Positions 1-8,747 of a stretch of DNA of 64,000 bases are shown one piece after another (position 1 is the stretch's first letter; each line of letters opens with the position of its first letter). Source of the DNA: Terasakiispira papahanaumokuakeensis (GTDB lineage: Bacteria > Pseudomonadota > Gammaproteobacteria > Pseudomonadales > Halomonadaceae); the NCBI RefSeq assembly GCF_001709345.1, contig NZ_MDTQ01000001.1:3539499-3603498 (forward strand), given 5' to 3'. Below the pieces are notes generated by a model. The model did no database searches, was not told the origin of the DNA, and worked only from the letters and a program-made list of their open reading frames with translations. A program made the position numbers and the translations under genes.

Positions 1-261
1 TTCGCTTGGCGTCACATGACTAAGCGACTCACCAATCAGCAGGGCCATTTCAGCCTCGTAATGAACATCGCCCTCACCCTGTGGCAAGCGCAAAGGCGCG
101 GAGGAAAAATCAACGACACTCGTGGCAGGCTTAATAAATAAAAGAGGTTCAGAGGGCACCGGGTTATTCAATTCAGCCGCATGTGCGGCGTAATTGCGCC
201 CGATACACACCACTTTGCCCAAAGGCTGGTGAAAAGGCTGGCCGTCTAATGTTGCGATCAT
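1..261 (-). CDS. Fumarylacetoacetate hydrolase family protein, N-terminal part (cut by window edge)
   Basis: Only the first 87 codons are inside the window; the gene runs off the left edge. The visible protein has the conserved start of FAH-fold acylpyruvate hydrolases/decarboxylases: a 'GKVVCIGRNYAAHAAEL' block at about residues 15-31, 'PLLFIKPAT' near 39-47, and a 'HYEAEMALLIG' block near 67-77 whose glutamates bind the metal in this family. The family hydrolyses C-C bonds in acylpyruvates or related diketo acids; the exact substrate cannot be read from this. I chose the ATG at 261 because an AAGGGG Shine-Dalgarno lies six bases upstream; an in-frame ATG at 267 directly abuts it and is less likely. 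It follows pyrC' by 47 bp on the same strand and may be cotranscribed. Confidence 0.8.
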   Translation of the reverse strand, partial: MIATLDGQPFHQPLGKVVCIGRNYAAHAAELNNPVPSEPLLFIKPATSVVDFSSAPLRLPQGEGDVHYEAEMALLIGESLSHVTPSE

Positions 262-308
262 ATTCATCCCCTTATGCGGTTCATCGGTTTGGATTCAAGG
301 GTTCGGCG

Positions 309-1616
309 TCACAGTGGCAATACGCTTTCATCCTGCCACTGCGGATGGCGATAACGCATTTCACCACCAATCAGCGTGGCATTAATACGTCCTCTTTGTG
401 GTTGATCCAGCCAGGGCATATTATGCCCAGCAGAACACAGCGTATCGGCGCTAGGCGTCCACTCAGCCTCCAGATCCAACAGCGCCAGATCTGCGGCATA
501 GCCCGGATACAAGGCCCCCGCTTCAAGCCCGAGCAGTTCCGCAGGCCCTTCAGTCAAACTGGCCAGCAGTTGAATTAATGTCAGCTCTTCTCTTTCGACG
601 AGTTTTAACCCTTGAGAAAACAACGTTTCCAAAGTACTGATACCCGGTTCAGAGGCAGCAAAAGGTGCCTTTTTAGCCGCCGCTTCATGGGGCAGGTGGG
701 CGCTACTGATCGCAGTCACTACGCCATCACGAACGCCTTGGAGCAAGCCAAAACGATCAGATTCACTGCGCAACGGCGGCACGAGGTGGAACAAGCTATT
801 AAAGCCTTCAAGCTGTGCATCGGTATAGTGCAGATGAGCCATGCTGACGTCACAGGTCACGGCCAGCCCACGCGCTTGTGCACTACGGACCATCTCGACA
901 GATCGCGCCGATGACAACATCCCAAAGTGAGCCTGTACCCCGGTCTGTTCCACCAAGAGTAGATCGCGCGCCAGCGCGACAGTTTCAGCTGTTTCAGGAA
1001 TCCCCCCCAGGCCCAGACGAGAAGCCACCGCTCCATCATGAGCACAACCATCGGCCGCCAAATCGGGATCTTGCGAGTAGAAGAACACTCTTAAGTCATA
1101 AGTGGCCGCATATTCAAGGGCACGCAGTACAACCCGATGATCACGGATCGGTGAATGCATATTGGTCACGGCGACACAGCCTGCATTCTGCAGGGATGAC
1201 ATATTCGCCAACAGCTGCCCTTCAAGGCCTTGTGTCAAAGCGCCCAAGGTCAACACATGGGTGTTACGGGCGGCTTCGGCTTTCTCCTGAACCACTCGCA
1301 CGACGGCCGCAGAATCTACCACCGGTGAGGTATCAGGGCGCGCACACAAAGTGGTATAGCCCCCGGCTAAGCCTGCACGCGTCTCACTGCACAAATTGCC
1401 TTTATAGCTCGGCCCTGGCTCACGCAGGTGAGTCGCTAAATCAATAAATCCAGGCACCACCAGCAAGCCCTCGGCATGCAGCGTCCGATCGGGCTGAAAG
1501 CCGGCCGCAGCAGGACCAATATCCAGAATACGTCCATTTTCAATATGAATATCCTGGACTTCATCCAAATGCTGCGCCGGATCGAGCACACGTCCGCCAA
1601 TGATCGACAATTTCAT
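309..1616 (-). CDS. pyrC': Pseudo-dihydroorotase subunit associated with aspartate transcarbamoylase (PyrC')
   Basis: The 435-residue protein has the amidohydrolase fold of class I dihydroorotases but lacks catalytic residues. The metal-binding HxH motif, usually D-L-H-x-H-L-R-E-P-G, reads [10 protein letters not shown] at residues 59-68, so the first histidine is lost. The later T-D-H-A-P-H motif reads S-S-A-H-L-P-H at 304-310, so the catalytic aspartate is lost too. In Pseudomonas such an inactive PyrC' is needed to assemble the dodecameric aspartate transcarbamoylase with PyrB, and a separate active PyrC does the chemistry. The start overlaps the pyrB stop by four bases (ATGA), which fits translational coupling and one complex. 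A structural role is inferred from these losses and the neighbourhood. Confidence 0.9.
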   Translation of the reverse strand: MKLSIIGGRVLDPAQHLDEVQDIHIENGRILDIGPAAAGFQPDRTLHAEGLLVVPGFIDLATHLREPGPSYKGNLCSETRAGLAGGYTTLCARPDTSPVVDSAAVVRVVQEKAEAARNTHVLTLGALTQGLEGQLLANMSSLQNAGCVAVTNMHSPIRDHRVVLRALEYAATYDLRVFFYSQDPDLAADGCAHDGAVASRLGLGGIPETAETVALARDLLLVEQTGVQAHFGMLSSARSVEMVRSAQARGLAVTCDVSMAHLHYTDAQLEGFNSLFHLVPPLRSESDRFGLLQGVRDGVVTAISSAHLPHEAAAKKAPFAASEPGISTLETLFSQGLKLVEREELTLIQLLASLTEGPAELLGLEAGALYPGYAADLALLDLEAEWTPSADTLCSAGHNMPWLDQPQRGRINATLIGGEMRYRHPQWQDESVLPL

Positions 1617-2629
1617 TGATTGTTCTCCTGCTGCATTGACTGACTGAGCTCCCGTTGTTGTGCTTGCCCTCCAGTCGCCATACTGAGTACAGCCATGCGC
1701 GTGGCAATGCCATAGCTGACCTGTTGCAAAATGACCGAACGAGGGCCGTCAGCCACAGCCGATTCAATTTCAACACCGCGATTAATCGGGCCTGGGTGCA
1801 TCACGATAACGTCTGGACGGGCATAAGTGAGCTTCTCTTGAGTCAACCCATAAAGACGGTAGTATTCGCCTTCCGAAGGCAGGAGTGCGCCATGCATGCG
1901 CTCACGTTGCAAGCGCAACATGATGACCACATCCACATCTTTGAGCCCTTCTTCCATCCGCGTATAGACTTCTACGCCCAGCGCCTCAATATCACGAGGT
2001 AACAAGGTTTTGGGGGCGACAACCCGCACAGCAGCAGCGCCCAACGTATTCAAGGCCTGAATTTGTGAGCGCGCGACGCGGGAATGCAGAATATCGCCAA
2101 CAATTGCCACCTTGAGTCCCTCAAAGGCCCCTTTGTGACGGCGGATGGTGAACATATCCAGCATCGCTTGGGTTGGATGAGCATGACGCCCATCCCCAGC
2201 ATTGATAATCGCGACATCCGGGGTGATCTGGCTGGCAATAAAGTGCGCCGCGCCGGATTCGGAGTGGCGTACGACAAAGGCATCCGCATGCATGGCCTCA
2301 AGGTTCTGCAACGTATCCATCAACGTCTCGCCTTTAGCCGTCGACGATGTCTTGATGTCGAGGTTGAGCACATCAGCGGAGAGACGTTTCGCCGCCAACT
2401 CAAAGGTGGCACGGGTGCGGGTAGAGTTCTCAAAGAACAAGTTCATCACCGTCTTGCCCCGCAGCAACGGCACCTTCTTCACAGACTGCTCGCCCATACT
2501 GACAAAGGACTCCGCAGTATCAAGAATCTCAGTCAAAATCTCACATGGTAAATCTTCAATCGTCAGAAAGTGGCGCAACTTACCGGCATCGTTCAACTGC
2601 AGGCGCTGGGGATCATGTTCGGGGATCAT
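1613..2629 (-). CDS. pyrB: Aspartate carbamoyltransferase catalytic subunit
   Basis: The 338-residue protein condenses carbamoyl phosphate and L-aspartate to N-carbamoyl-aspartate, the first committed step of pyrimidine synthesis. The carbamoyl-phosphate loop F-F-E-N-S-T-R-T-R is at about residues 65-73, the H-P-T-Q-A-M-L-D block follows mid-protein, and the C-terminal domain carries '[12 protein letters not shown]'. The N-terminus is about 20-30 residues longer than the E. coli chain, as in Pseudomonas-type class A enzymes that bind nucleotides there and pair with PyrC'. There is no pyrI regulatory-subunit gene next to it, which fits this class. The gene lies between pyrR (45 bp upstream) and pyrC' (4 bp overlap), so a pyrR-pyrB-pyrC' operon is likely. 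Confidence 0.96.
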   Translation of the reverse strand: MIPEHDPQRLQLNDAGKLRHFLTIEDLPCEILTEILDTAESFVSMGEQSVKKVPLLRGKTVMNLFFENSTRTRATFELAAKRLSADVLNLDIKTSSTAKGETLMDTLQNLEAMHADAFVVRHSESGAAHFIASQITPDVAIINAGDGRHAHPTQAMLDMFTIRRHKGAFEGLKVAIVGDILHSRVARSQIQALNTLGAAAVRVVAPKTLLPRDIEALGVEVYTRMEEGLKDVDVVIMLRLQRERMHGALLPSEGEYYRLYGLTQEKLTYARPDVIVMHPGPINRGVEIESAVADGPRSVILQQVSYGIATRMAVLSMATGGQAQQRELSQSMQQENNQ

Positions 2630-2673
2630 GGTGTCGTCTCAGGCAAGAAAATCAAAAAAACACACAATGGCAA

Positions 2674-3246
2674 TTACTTAATAGGCTCTGCTGGCGGTTT
2701 TGATAATGATTGGCAAGATAACGATAAAGGAGAAGGGCCGGAGAGCTTAACGCGCTCATCCGCCGCGATTAACAACTCAGCCGCACAGAGGTCGGGCTGA
2801 ATCGGTAACTCACGCCCAGGGAGAGACAACAGTGTCACCAGCATCACGGCATCCGGTCGACCGAAGTCAAACAGCTCATTCAAAGCCGCACGAATCGTCC
2901 GTCCCGACATAATGACATCATCAACTAAGATCAGTTGACGCCCTTCCGGAGAGAAGCCCAACGCCGAGGATTTGACACTGGGGTTTAAACCTATTCGGGT
3001 ATAGTCATCCCGATAAAATGAAATATCCAACTGCCCTAGGGGCCAGTCCACCGCTAATGCATCACGTAACGCTTGAGCCACCCAAACACCGCCGGAATGA
3101 ATCCCCACCAGTGCCGGGTTCTGCCAGCCGCGTGCAGCAATCTGCGCTTTGAGCTGTTGGGCTAATCGATCCATCAGTACAGCGGTATTGGGTAGATCCG
3201 CAAAGGCAACGGCAGAGGGGCTACTCATTGATGTCGCCTTGGTCAT
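2674..3246 (-). CDS. pyrR: Bifunctional pyr operon regulator / uracil phosphoribosyltransferase
   Basis: The 190-residue phosphoribosyltransferase-fold protein shows the PRPP-binding signature 'VDDVIMSGRTIRAAL' at about residues 108-122 and the family's C-terminal 'RELPIQPD' segment. PyrR proteins convert uracil and PRPP to UMP and, in many bacteria, regulate pyr genes in response to UMP. The start at 3246 has AAGGAG six bases upstream. Placement just before pyrB-pyrC' matches the Pseudomonas arrangement, where PyrR influences expression of the cluster. I see no clear B. subtilis-type anti-terminator in the short pyrR-pyrB gap, so how it acts here is open. Confidence 0.93.
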   Translation of the reverse strand: MTKATSMSSPSAVAFADLPNTAVLMDRLAQQLKAQIAARGWQNPALVGIHSGGVWVAQALRDALAVDWPLGQLDISFYRDDYTRIGLNPSVKSSALGFSPEGRQLILVDDVIMSGRTIRAALNELFDFGRPDAVMLVTLLSLPGRELPIQPDLCAAELLIAADERVKLSGPSPLSLSCQSLSKPPAEPIK

Positions 3247-3391
3247 GGTGCGCTCCTTATATCTATCAACTTATTCGGTATCAACCTATGGGTGCGGTAT
3301 AACCCTGTTGCTGTGATATAAATCTATTGTGCGATATCACCCTGTTGGGCCTGATGCCATAGCGCCATGATCGCATCATCTCAGGCGACGG
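3247..3391. other. pyrR upstream region with imperfect repeats
   Basis: This 145-bp gap between ruvX and pyrR should hold the promoter for the pyr cluster. It contains several related AT-rich segments: 'ataaccctgttg' near 3299, 'gatataaatc' near 3316 and 'atatcaccctgttg' near 3335. They look like decayed tandem duplications. No confident -35/-10 pair or terminator hairpin was found. Confidence 0.4.
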
Positions 3392-3931
3392 TTATTCATG
3401 TTCGCCACGCGGCAGAGGTGCAGCCACCCGAGGTTGAGCTGGCGTATCGGGGCCTAAAACGGCATATAAGGATGAGGGAGTGTGCAGCCAGCTTTCCAGA
3501 ATTAAGCTCGCCGCCAACCCATCGACCGAGTCTTCACGATAATTTCCTTGATGACCTTGTCCGCGCGCAATGGTTTTGGCCTCACGGGTACTGCCGCGTT
3601 CATCAACCAAGCCACAGGGCAACCCAAAGCGCCCAAATAAACGTTTGGCAAATTTACGGGCACGCAAACTCATGGGGCTATCCGTGCCATCCATATTCAA
3701 GGGCAAACCCACGATCAATAAATCTGGCGCCCATTCTTTTAGCAGCGCCTCTAGCTGAGGCCATTGGGGGATGCCATCACGTGCAGGTAAAGGGGACAGC
3801 GGCCGCGCAGACTCGGTCAACTCATTACCCACCGCCACGCCGATCCGACGACTACCGAAATCAAACGCCAACACCACTCGCGGCTGATCAGTGCCATGTG
3901 GGCGATAAACGCGAGGGCAATCTTCAGGCAT
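3392..3931 (-). CDS. ruvX: Holliday junction resolvase-like / pre-16S rRNA nuclease RuvX (YqgF)
   Basis: RuvX has an RNase H-like fold and in E. coli finishes maturation of the 16S rRNA 5' end. The signature 'VLAFDFGSRRIGVAVGNE', with the first catalytic aspartate, lies near residues 20-37. 'LLIVGLPLNMDGT' follows, and a later 'LVDERGSTREA' block carries the conserved D-E-R. The ATG at 3931 is used; a longer reading would start at TTG 3937. At 179 residues it is longer than the usual ~140, through a C-terminal tail rich in Pro and Arg. It overlaps the end of algH by eight bases, the standard algH-ruvX pairing. Confidence 0.92.
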   Translation of the reverse strand: MPEDCPRVYRPHGTDQPRVVLAFDFGSRRIGVAVGNELTESARPLSPLPARDGIPQWPQLEALLKEWAPDLLIVGLPLNMDGTDSPMSLRARKFAKRLFGRFGLPCGLVDERGSTREAKTIARGQGHQGNYREDSVDGLAASLILESWLHTPSSLYAVLGPDTPAQPRVAAPLPRGEHE

Positions 3932-4478
3932 GGCCAATTTGTCCTGAGAGCAAACTCAGCTCCACCCCCAAACGCTGTGCAGCAGCATCAAGACGGTGCT
4001 CCAAGGGTAGATCGAACAATGCCGATTCCCAGGCAGGACACGTCAGCCAGGTATTCTCCATCAGTTCCTTCTCAAGTTGTCCGGCTTCCCAGCCCGCACA
4101 ACCGAGCGCGATGATAAATCGTTGCGGCCCCTGGTTGCGCCCAATGGCTTCCAGAATATCCAGCGACGTGGTCATGCTCAGGCTCTCCGTCACGGTCATG
4201 CTGGATTTCCAGTGCGAACCGCCGTCATGCAGCACAAAACCACGATCCGAATGAACAGGCCCGCCCTTGAGCACCTGCATATCTCGGTGCAAGCAGCGAT
4301 CAGCTTCAATATTTAACTGATCCAGGACTTCACCCAGCTGCAGCGGCATGGTCTGGTTCACCACAATACCCATGGCCCCCTGATCATTATGTTCACACAA
4401 ATAGGTCAGGGTTTGGCTGAAGTTACTATCCTGCATCTGCGGCATGGCCAGCAGGAAATGGTCACACAGACTATCCAC
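3924..4478 (-). CDS. algH: UPF0301 family protein AlgH/YqgE
   Basis: The 184-residue protein belongs to DUF179. It begins with the typical 'HFLLAMPQM' segment and contains 'GAMGIVVNQTM', 'VLKGGPVHSDRGFVLH' and 'IALGCAGWEAGQLEKELMENTWL', all family hallmarks. The biochemical role is not firmly known; in Pseudomonas it was named for an effect on alginate production. The start is a GTG at 4478 with GAGG about nine bases upstream. It is coupled to ruvX downstream, and this pair followed by pyrRBC' is common in Pseudomonas-like genomes. Confidence 0.92.
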   Translation of the reverse strand: MDSLCDHFLLAMPQMQDSNFSQTLTYLCEHNDQGAMGIVVNQTMPLQLGEVLDQLNIEADRCLHRDMQVLKGGPVHSDRGFVLHDGGSHWKSSMTVTESLSMTTSLDILEAIGRNQGPQRFIIALGCAGWEAGQLEKELMENTWLTCPAWESALFDLPLEHRLDAAAQRLGVELSLLSGQIGHA

Positions 4479-4595
4479 TCAATAGGCCTCTTAAACTTAA
4501 AGGTGACATGATCTTCAAAATGACATGATGCCAATACGAGATCACTCGAAACGCCATCATCTTATAAATAAATTGATGACACTCACTCATAACGG

Positions 4596-5459
4596 CTATT
4601 GCGCCTGCCAACGCTTACCGAACTGCCAGTTACGCGTAATTTCCAATGCATCCACACCTTCGGTCAACACCGATGGTGGGGCTGGAAATGGCGCCGCCAA
4701 GCGGACAATACGCACTGCAGCCTCATCCAGCAAGGGATAGCCTGAAGAACGCACCACCTGCACCTGCTTGAGAGTACCATCTAAATTCAATACCACACTC
4801 AGCCTTAAGCCACCAGTGAGCTGGCGACGACGGGCCTCTTCGGGATAATTCAGATTCCCGGTTTGTTCAACTCGACGACGCCACTGCGACAGGTAAACGC
4901 GCGCTTCAGCATCCTGTTCATCGGTCGATGAGCTTAAATGTCGAACCCTAGGCTGAGCGTTTTGCGCCACTGGCTGCTCGGCCAAATCAAAACTCTGTTG
5001 TAGTAACTGTCCGGCAGACGCATGCGGTCGATTAACCTGATGAGGCTCATCAAGTTTAGGCGTCAACGAACCTTCTGCACCAACCGTATCCGAAGCCTCT
5101 GGGGCCGCCGGTGATGTAGCGGGGGGAATAGAAGAGGGGGTAGCGGGTGGCGCGTCTTTGTGCGGGGTTTCTTTATGTGTCGGTGCTTTGGCGGGTGAAG
5201 CCTTGTGCAGAGGCTCCGATGACGCAACCGCTTCTGGTGCCGTTTCTGTTTCCGCCGTAGCGTCGGTGGTCTCTGCCACCGATTCAGACGGATGCTGCCG
5301 GTCAGCGGTTCCTACTGACGTCAAACTCACCTCGATGGGAGGCGTTATGCGCGGCACTTCAGGTTCAGGCCATGACCACCATAGCAGTGGCACATGGCAT
5401 AAAACCGCGAGTGTAATTGCTACGACCCAACGACCTGTAGCGGCCCCCTGTCCGGTCAC
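4596..5459 (-). CDS. tonB: TonB-type energy transducer
   Basis: The 287-residue protein has the TonB layout: an N-terminal membrane anchor at about residues 13-30, a long periplasmic region rich in Pro, Ala, Glu and Thr (30-150), and a C-terminal domain starting near 'YPEEARRRQLTGGLRLSV' with the 'LLDEAAVRIVRLAAPFPAPP' end. TonB transmits the proton-motive force from ExbB/ExbD to outer-membrane receptors. No exbB or exbD is nearby. The start is a GTG at 5459 behind a GAGGGG ribosome site. It lies 18 bp downstream of gshB, as in Pseudomonas, where this tonB-like gene is separate from the main iron-uptake tonB. Its receptor partners cannot be told from sequence. Confidence 0.88.
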   Translation of the reverse strand: MTGQGAATGRWVVAITLAVLCHVPLLWWSWPEPEVPRITPPIEVSLTSVGTADRQHPSESVAETTDATAETETAPEAVASSEPLHKASPAKAPTHKETPHKDAPPATPSSIPPATSPAAPEASDTVGAEGSLTPKLDEPHQVNRPHASAGQLLQQSFDLAEQPVAQNAQPRVRHLSSSTDEQDAEARVYLSQWRRRVEQTGNLNYPEEARRRQLTGGLRLSVVLNLDGTLKQVQVVRSSGYPLLDEAAVRIVRLAAPFPAPPSVLTEGVDALEITRNWQFGKRWQAQ

Positions 5460-5477
5460 GCCTAACCCCTCACCCGA

Positions 5478-6491
5478 TCACACCTTAGAGGCTTGTAATC
5501 GGCGCTCAATCGCTGTCATCAACTGATCACTGATATTCAATCCATATTGTTGATCCAGCTCGCGCACACACGTCGGGCTAGTCACGTTAATTTCAGTGAT
5601 ATAGTCGCCAATCACATCGAGCCCAACAAACAAGAGACCTTTCTCTCGAATAGTCGGCACGACCTGATCAATTAACCAGCGATCTCGATCGGTCAACTCA
5701 CGGCCAACACCCTGCCCTCCGGCGGCAAGATTACCTCGCGTTTCACCGGCCATGGGCACGCGCGCCAAACCATAAGGCACCGCTTCACCATCGATAATCA
5801 GAATTCGAGTATCCCCATGGCGAATCTCCGGCAAATAGCGCTGTGCCATAATCGGATAGCGCCCTTGCTCAGTCAGCTGCTCAATGACAGACCCCAGGTT
5901 CATGCCCTCATGATCGACTCGGAAAATGCCACTACCGCCCATACCGTCCAAGGGCTTAAAAATCACGTCGCCCTGTTTGGCATGAAACTCACGCAATAGC
6001 CCCGCATGGCTACTGACTAATGTCGGCGGGCAACACTGCGGGAACTGCTGAGCAAACAACTTTTCATTGCAGTCACGGAGTGCCTGGGGAGGATTCACCA
6101 CCAGCACACCTTCCCGCTCAGCAGCTTCTAACAACCAAGTGGCCGTTAAAAATTCACGATCAAAAGGGGGGTCCTTACGCATCAGGATCACATCAAGATC
6201 GGCCATGGGGCGCGTCTCAACCGCCTCTAATCGGTACCAGCCGTCAGCATCCGCAAACACCTCTAAGCGGGCCATACGCGCCATCGCACGCCCCTGCTGC
6301 AAAAACAGATCAGGCTGCTCCATGTACCACAGCTCCCACCCCTTAGCCTGAGCCGCCAGCAACATGGCCAAAGTGGTGTCTTTTTTATACGTGATGGCCG
6401 CAATAGGATCCATCACCACCCCAAGGCGAGTCGGCTGTGATGATGAAGTGGAGAGAGACTGATTGGATTGGGATTGAATCGCTTGAGACAT
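5478..6491 (-). CDS. gshB: Glutathione synthetase
   Basis: This ATP-grasp enzyme joins gamma-glutamylcysteine and glycine to make glutathione. The protein starts a little late relative to family members because of a Ser/Gln-rich leader (residues 1-20), followed by the canonical 'LGVVMDPIAAITYKKDTTLAML'. Further hallmarks are 'VILMRKDPPFD', 'VNPPQALRDCNEKLFAQQFPQ', 'VIFKPLDGMGGSGIFR' and 'NVTSPTCVRELD'. I take the ATG at 6491, which has GAGG eight bases upstream; the open frame extends 43 codons further without family-like sequence. Length is 337 residues against about 316 in E. coli. It precedes tonB by 18 bp. Confidence 0.95.
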   Translation of the reverse strand: MSQAIQSQSNQSLSTSSSQPTRLGVVMDPIAAITYKKDTTLAMLLAAQAKGWELWYMEQPDLFLQQGRAMARMARLEVFADADGWYRLEAVETRPMADLDVILMRKDPPFDREFLTATWLLEAAEREGVLVVNPPQALRDCNEKLFAQQFPQCCPPTLVSSHAGLLREFHAKQGDVIFKPLDGMGGSGIFRVDHEGMNLGSVIEQLTEQGRYPIMAQRYLPEIRHGDTRILIIDGEAVPYGLARVPMAGETRGNLAAGGQGVGRELTDRDRWLIDQVVPTIREKGLLFVGLDVIGDYITEINVTSPTCVRELDQQYGLNISDQLMTAIERRLQASKV

Positions 6492-6705
6492 ACTGATGTC
6501 CTCGTACAGGCCCGCCCGGAACAGGCACGGCCATAATGCGTGCTGACGCGATGCGCAGGCATCAACGTCCTGGATGCGCAAAAGATGGGGGCAGATCAAC
6601 CGCGAGACAAGTTTAAGCAAGGCCAGTTTAATCGGAGGGCCATTCCGCTCAATACAAGCTCACTCATATGGATTTTCAGAATAGGCCTACTTCAAATCAG
6701 CATCA

Positions 6706-7434
6706 TCACTCGTGATCCGCCAGGTCTCCCCACCAGCTTTGGAGTAGCGTGAGCATCACCACCGGCGCAGTCTCTGTACGCAGAATGCGGGGGCCTACCG
6801 TCACCGGCTGAAAGAGTTGCGCTTGGGCTTGCTCCACTTCACTGTCAGCCAGTCCGCCTTCAGGGCCCACCAGAACGGCAACACTCGTTGGGCTATCCGC
6901 CCGAGCCCACTGTGTCATCGATTGACCGGGATGCATCACTAATCGTAACGAAGCAGATACGGCAGAGAGCCACTGTTCAAGAGGCACCGCGGGATGCACC
7001 ACGGGCAGGTCATCCCGACCACATTGCTCACAAGCGCTCAACGCCACTTGTTGCCAATGCTGGCGCTTTTTCTCAGCCCGCTCGCCTTTGAGACGCACAT
7101 CCCCATGTAAGCTATACAGTGGGGTAATCTCAGTGACGCCCAGCTCCGTAGCCTTCTGGATGGCGTAATCCATACGATCGCCTTTAGAGATCACCTGCCC
7201 TAAATGCACAGATAACGGCGAAGCCGGCTTGAGCGGCAGAGCGGCCCCTAAAGTCAGCGTAACGCCTCGCTTATCGGCCTCCAAGAGCTGGGCAACACAG
7301 CGATGCTGGCCGTCAAATAACTCCACCTCATCGCCGGGACGTAACCGCATGACTTGGATCATATGCCGAGCGATCTGCCCTTCTAGGCGCAGCGGCGTCT
7401 CGGTCAACGGTTGCGGACTGAAAAAACGCTTCAT
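6706..7434 (-). CDS. rsmE: 16S rRNA m3U1498 methyltransferase
   Basis: The 242-residue SPOUT-class enzyme methylates N3 of U1498 in 16S rRNA using SAM. An N-terminal PUA-like domain ('RHMIQVMRLRPGDEVELFDG') is followed by a knotted SPOUT domain with 'ISKGDRMDYAIQKATELGVTEITPL', 'VLVGPEGGLADSEVEQA' and the SAM-site 'RILRTETAPVVML'. It starts six bases after the secB stop and is probably cotranscribed with it; gshB follows after 214 bp. Pseudomonas places rsmE next to gshB as well. Confidence 0.94.
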   Translation of the reverse strand: MKRFFSPQPLTETPLRLEGQIARHMIQVMRLRPGDEVELFDGQHRCVAQLLEADKRGVTLTLGAALPLKPASPLSVHLGQVISKGDRMDYAIQKATELGVTEITPLYSLHGDVRLKGERAEKKRQHWQQVALSACEQCGRDDLPVVHPAVPLEQWLSAVSASLRLVMHPGQSMTQWARADSPTSVAVLVGPEGGLADSEVEQAQAQLFQPVTVGPRILRTETAPVVMLTLLQSWWGDLADHE

Positions 7435-7440
7435 GGTCGT

Positions 7441-7881
7441 TTACTGCTGGGTCGCTTGCTGCTGAGCTTTACGCTGTTGGAAGATGGCTTCGAAATTAAT
7501 CGGAGCCATCATCAACGGCGGGAAGCCTCCACGAACGACCATGCTATCAATCGTTTCACGGGCATAAGGGAAGATGATATTAGGGCAGAAAGCTTCCAGC
7601 GCATGTTCCAAAGATTCGCCTTCAAGGCCTGCAATCTGGAAGGCTCCGGCTTGCTGTAACTCCACCAAGAAAGCCGTTTTATCGCCACTTTTCACGGTGA
7701 CATTCAAACGCACGACAACTTCGTAAAGGCTATCCTGAATCTGGCGATGCTCAACGTTATAGTTGATATCAACCTGAGGCTGCGTTTGATCAGCAAATAT
7801 TAAAGGCGTGTTCGGTGACTCAAAAGACAGATCTTTCAGATAAAGACGCTGCAGCGCAAATTGGGGTTGTTGCTCACTCAT
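7441..7881 (-). CDS. secB: Protein-export chaperone SecB
   Basis: SecB holds precursors unfolded in the cytoplasm and passes them to SecA. The protein (146 residues from ATG 7881, or 148 from ATG 7887) shows 'QRLYLKDLSFESPNTP' at the N-terminus, 'YEVVVRLNVT', 'LEHALEAFCPNIIFPYARETIDSMVVRGGFPPLMMAPINFEAIF' and a Gln-rich C-tail. The start MSEQQ matches the E. coli N-terminus and lies ten bases after AAGG; the first ATG is only four bases away. In many relatives grxC separates secB from the rhodanese gene, but here no glutaredoxin gene is present between them. Confidence 0.95.
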   Translation of the reverse strand: MSEQQPQFALQRLYLKDLSFESPNTPLIFADQTQPQVDINYNVEHRQIQDSLYEVVVRLNVTVKSGDKTAFLVELQQAGAFQIAGLEGESLEHALEAFCPNIIFPYARETIDSMVVRGGFPPLMMAPINFEAIFQQRKAQQQATQQ

Positions 7882-7920
7882 AATCATGAATCCTTATTAT
7901 TCGCGATGTAATCAAACTTG

Positions 7921-7948
7921 AATGATAGGGCCATAATGATAGGGCCAT
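7921..7948. repeat. Perfect 14-bp tandem duplication
   Basis: Two perfect adjacent copies of 'aatgatagggccat' lie upstream of secB. Further on, to 8100, the gap holds more related AT-rich pieces ('aacattcaataatattt' near 7979 and 'aacattcaatattt' near 8016). The 228-bp gap between the rhodanese gene and secB has no gene. Confidence 0.85.
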
Positions 7949-8109
7949 CGCGATGACCCTCTTCAATTACCAGCGTTTAACATTCAATAATATTTAATGC
8001 TCAATCAATAACATTAAACATTCAATATTTCACAGCACGACAGTAACGGTGATCACTGATCACCATACTGACGTCAATATTGATCGTTAATGTTGATCAT
8101 TGGCACGGG

Positions 8110-8529
8110 TTACTTCTTCACCATCACCAGGCCATCTTGCTGCCATTGGGTCATACCGCCTTTCAACTTAACCGCCTTGGTAAAACCGGCTTTATGTAGC
8201 TTGGCAACCGTCAAAGTGGCACTGTTACCCAGCTTACAAGCGACCACGATGGTCTTGTCTTTATGTTTCTCAAGCGTCTGGAGCTGGCTATCCAGCTTGG
8301 ATTGAGGAATATGAATTGCACCGGCGGCATGGCCCTGGACAAAGTCTTTGCGATCCCGGATATCCACCAGGACAGCTTCATCCCGGTTCATCATAGACAC
8401 CGCTTGCGCCGGGGTCAGCCCCTTGGCGCCGCTCATCATTTCATAGGCCAGCACCGCAATCGCAATGGCCACAAAGGCCCCTGACAACATCATGTGGTTC
8501 TGGGCAAATTCGAGGACTTGATCGAACAT
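8110..8529 (-). CDS. Membrane-anchored rhodanese-like protein (YibN type)
   Basis: The 139-residue protein has one N-terminal transmembrane helix (about residues 14-32) and a single rhodanese domain with 'VLVDIRDRKDFVQGHAAGAIHIP', the active-site cysteine in 'VVACKLGNSA' and a closing 'VKLKGGMTQWQQDGL'. Rhodaneses move sulfane sulfur; the YibN group faces the cytoplasm. The active loop is C-K-L-G-N rather than a classical C-R-x-G-x-R/T, as usual for this group. It lies upstream of secB, the normal neighbour, and is transcribed away from gpmI. Confidence 0.88.
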   Translation of the reverse strand: MFDQVLEFAQNHMMLSGAFVAIAIAVLAYEMMSGAKGLTPAQAVSMMNRDEAVLVDIRDRKDFVQGHAAGAIHIPQSKLDSQLQTLEKHKDKTIVVACKLGNSATLTVAKLHKAGFTKAVKLKGGMTQWQQDGLVMVKK

Positions 8530-8747
8530 CTGAAGATTCCGTTGCGTTAGAGGCTGAATGGGCGCTCAAGGATACACCAGGGATCGCTCCAGGGGCACCC
8601 GTGGAGCATGGTCATTTGTCGCACCAAACGATATGATGAACGTCTTGCATTTCAGATGACCAGCAAAACCGCGCTCGGCCTCCGGCTATGGTCGGAGACG
8701 CCGATGACGTGAACCCGGTCGCCAACATCCGAGGTCAACAGCGTCCC
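8530..8747. other. Divergent promoter region between rhodanese gene and gpmI
   Basis: Both flanking genes read outward from this 218-bp gap, so it must contain a promoter for each. It includes the imperfect inverted repeat 'ggcctccggctatggtcggagac' near 8676. I could not assign -35/-10 boxes confidently. Confidence 0.3.

Noticed and set aside
4479-4595. Possible small gene between algH and tonB
   Set aside because: Frames there are short and have no ribosome site or protein-like composition.
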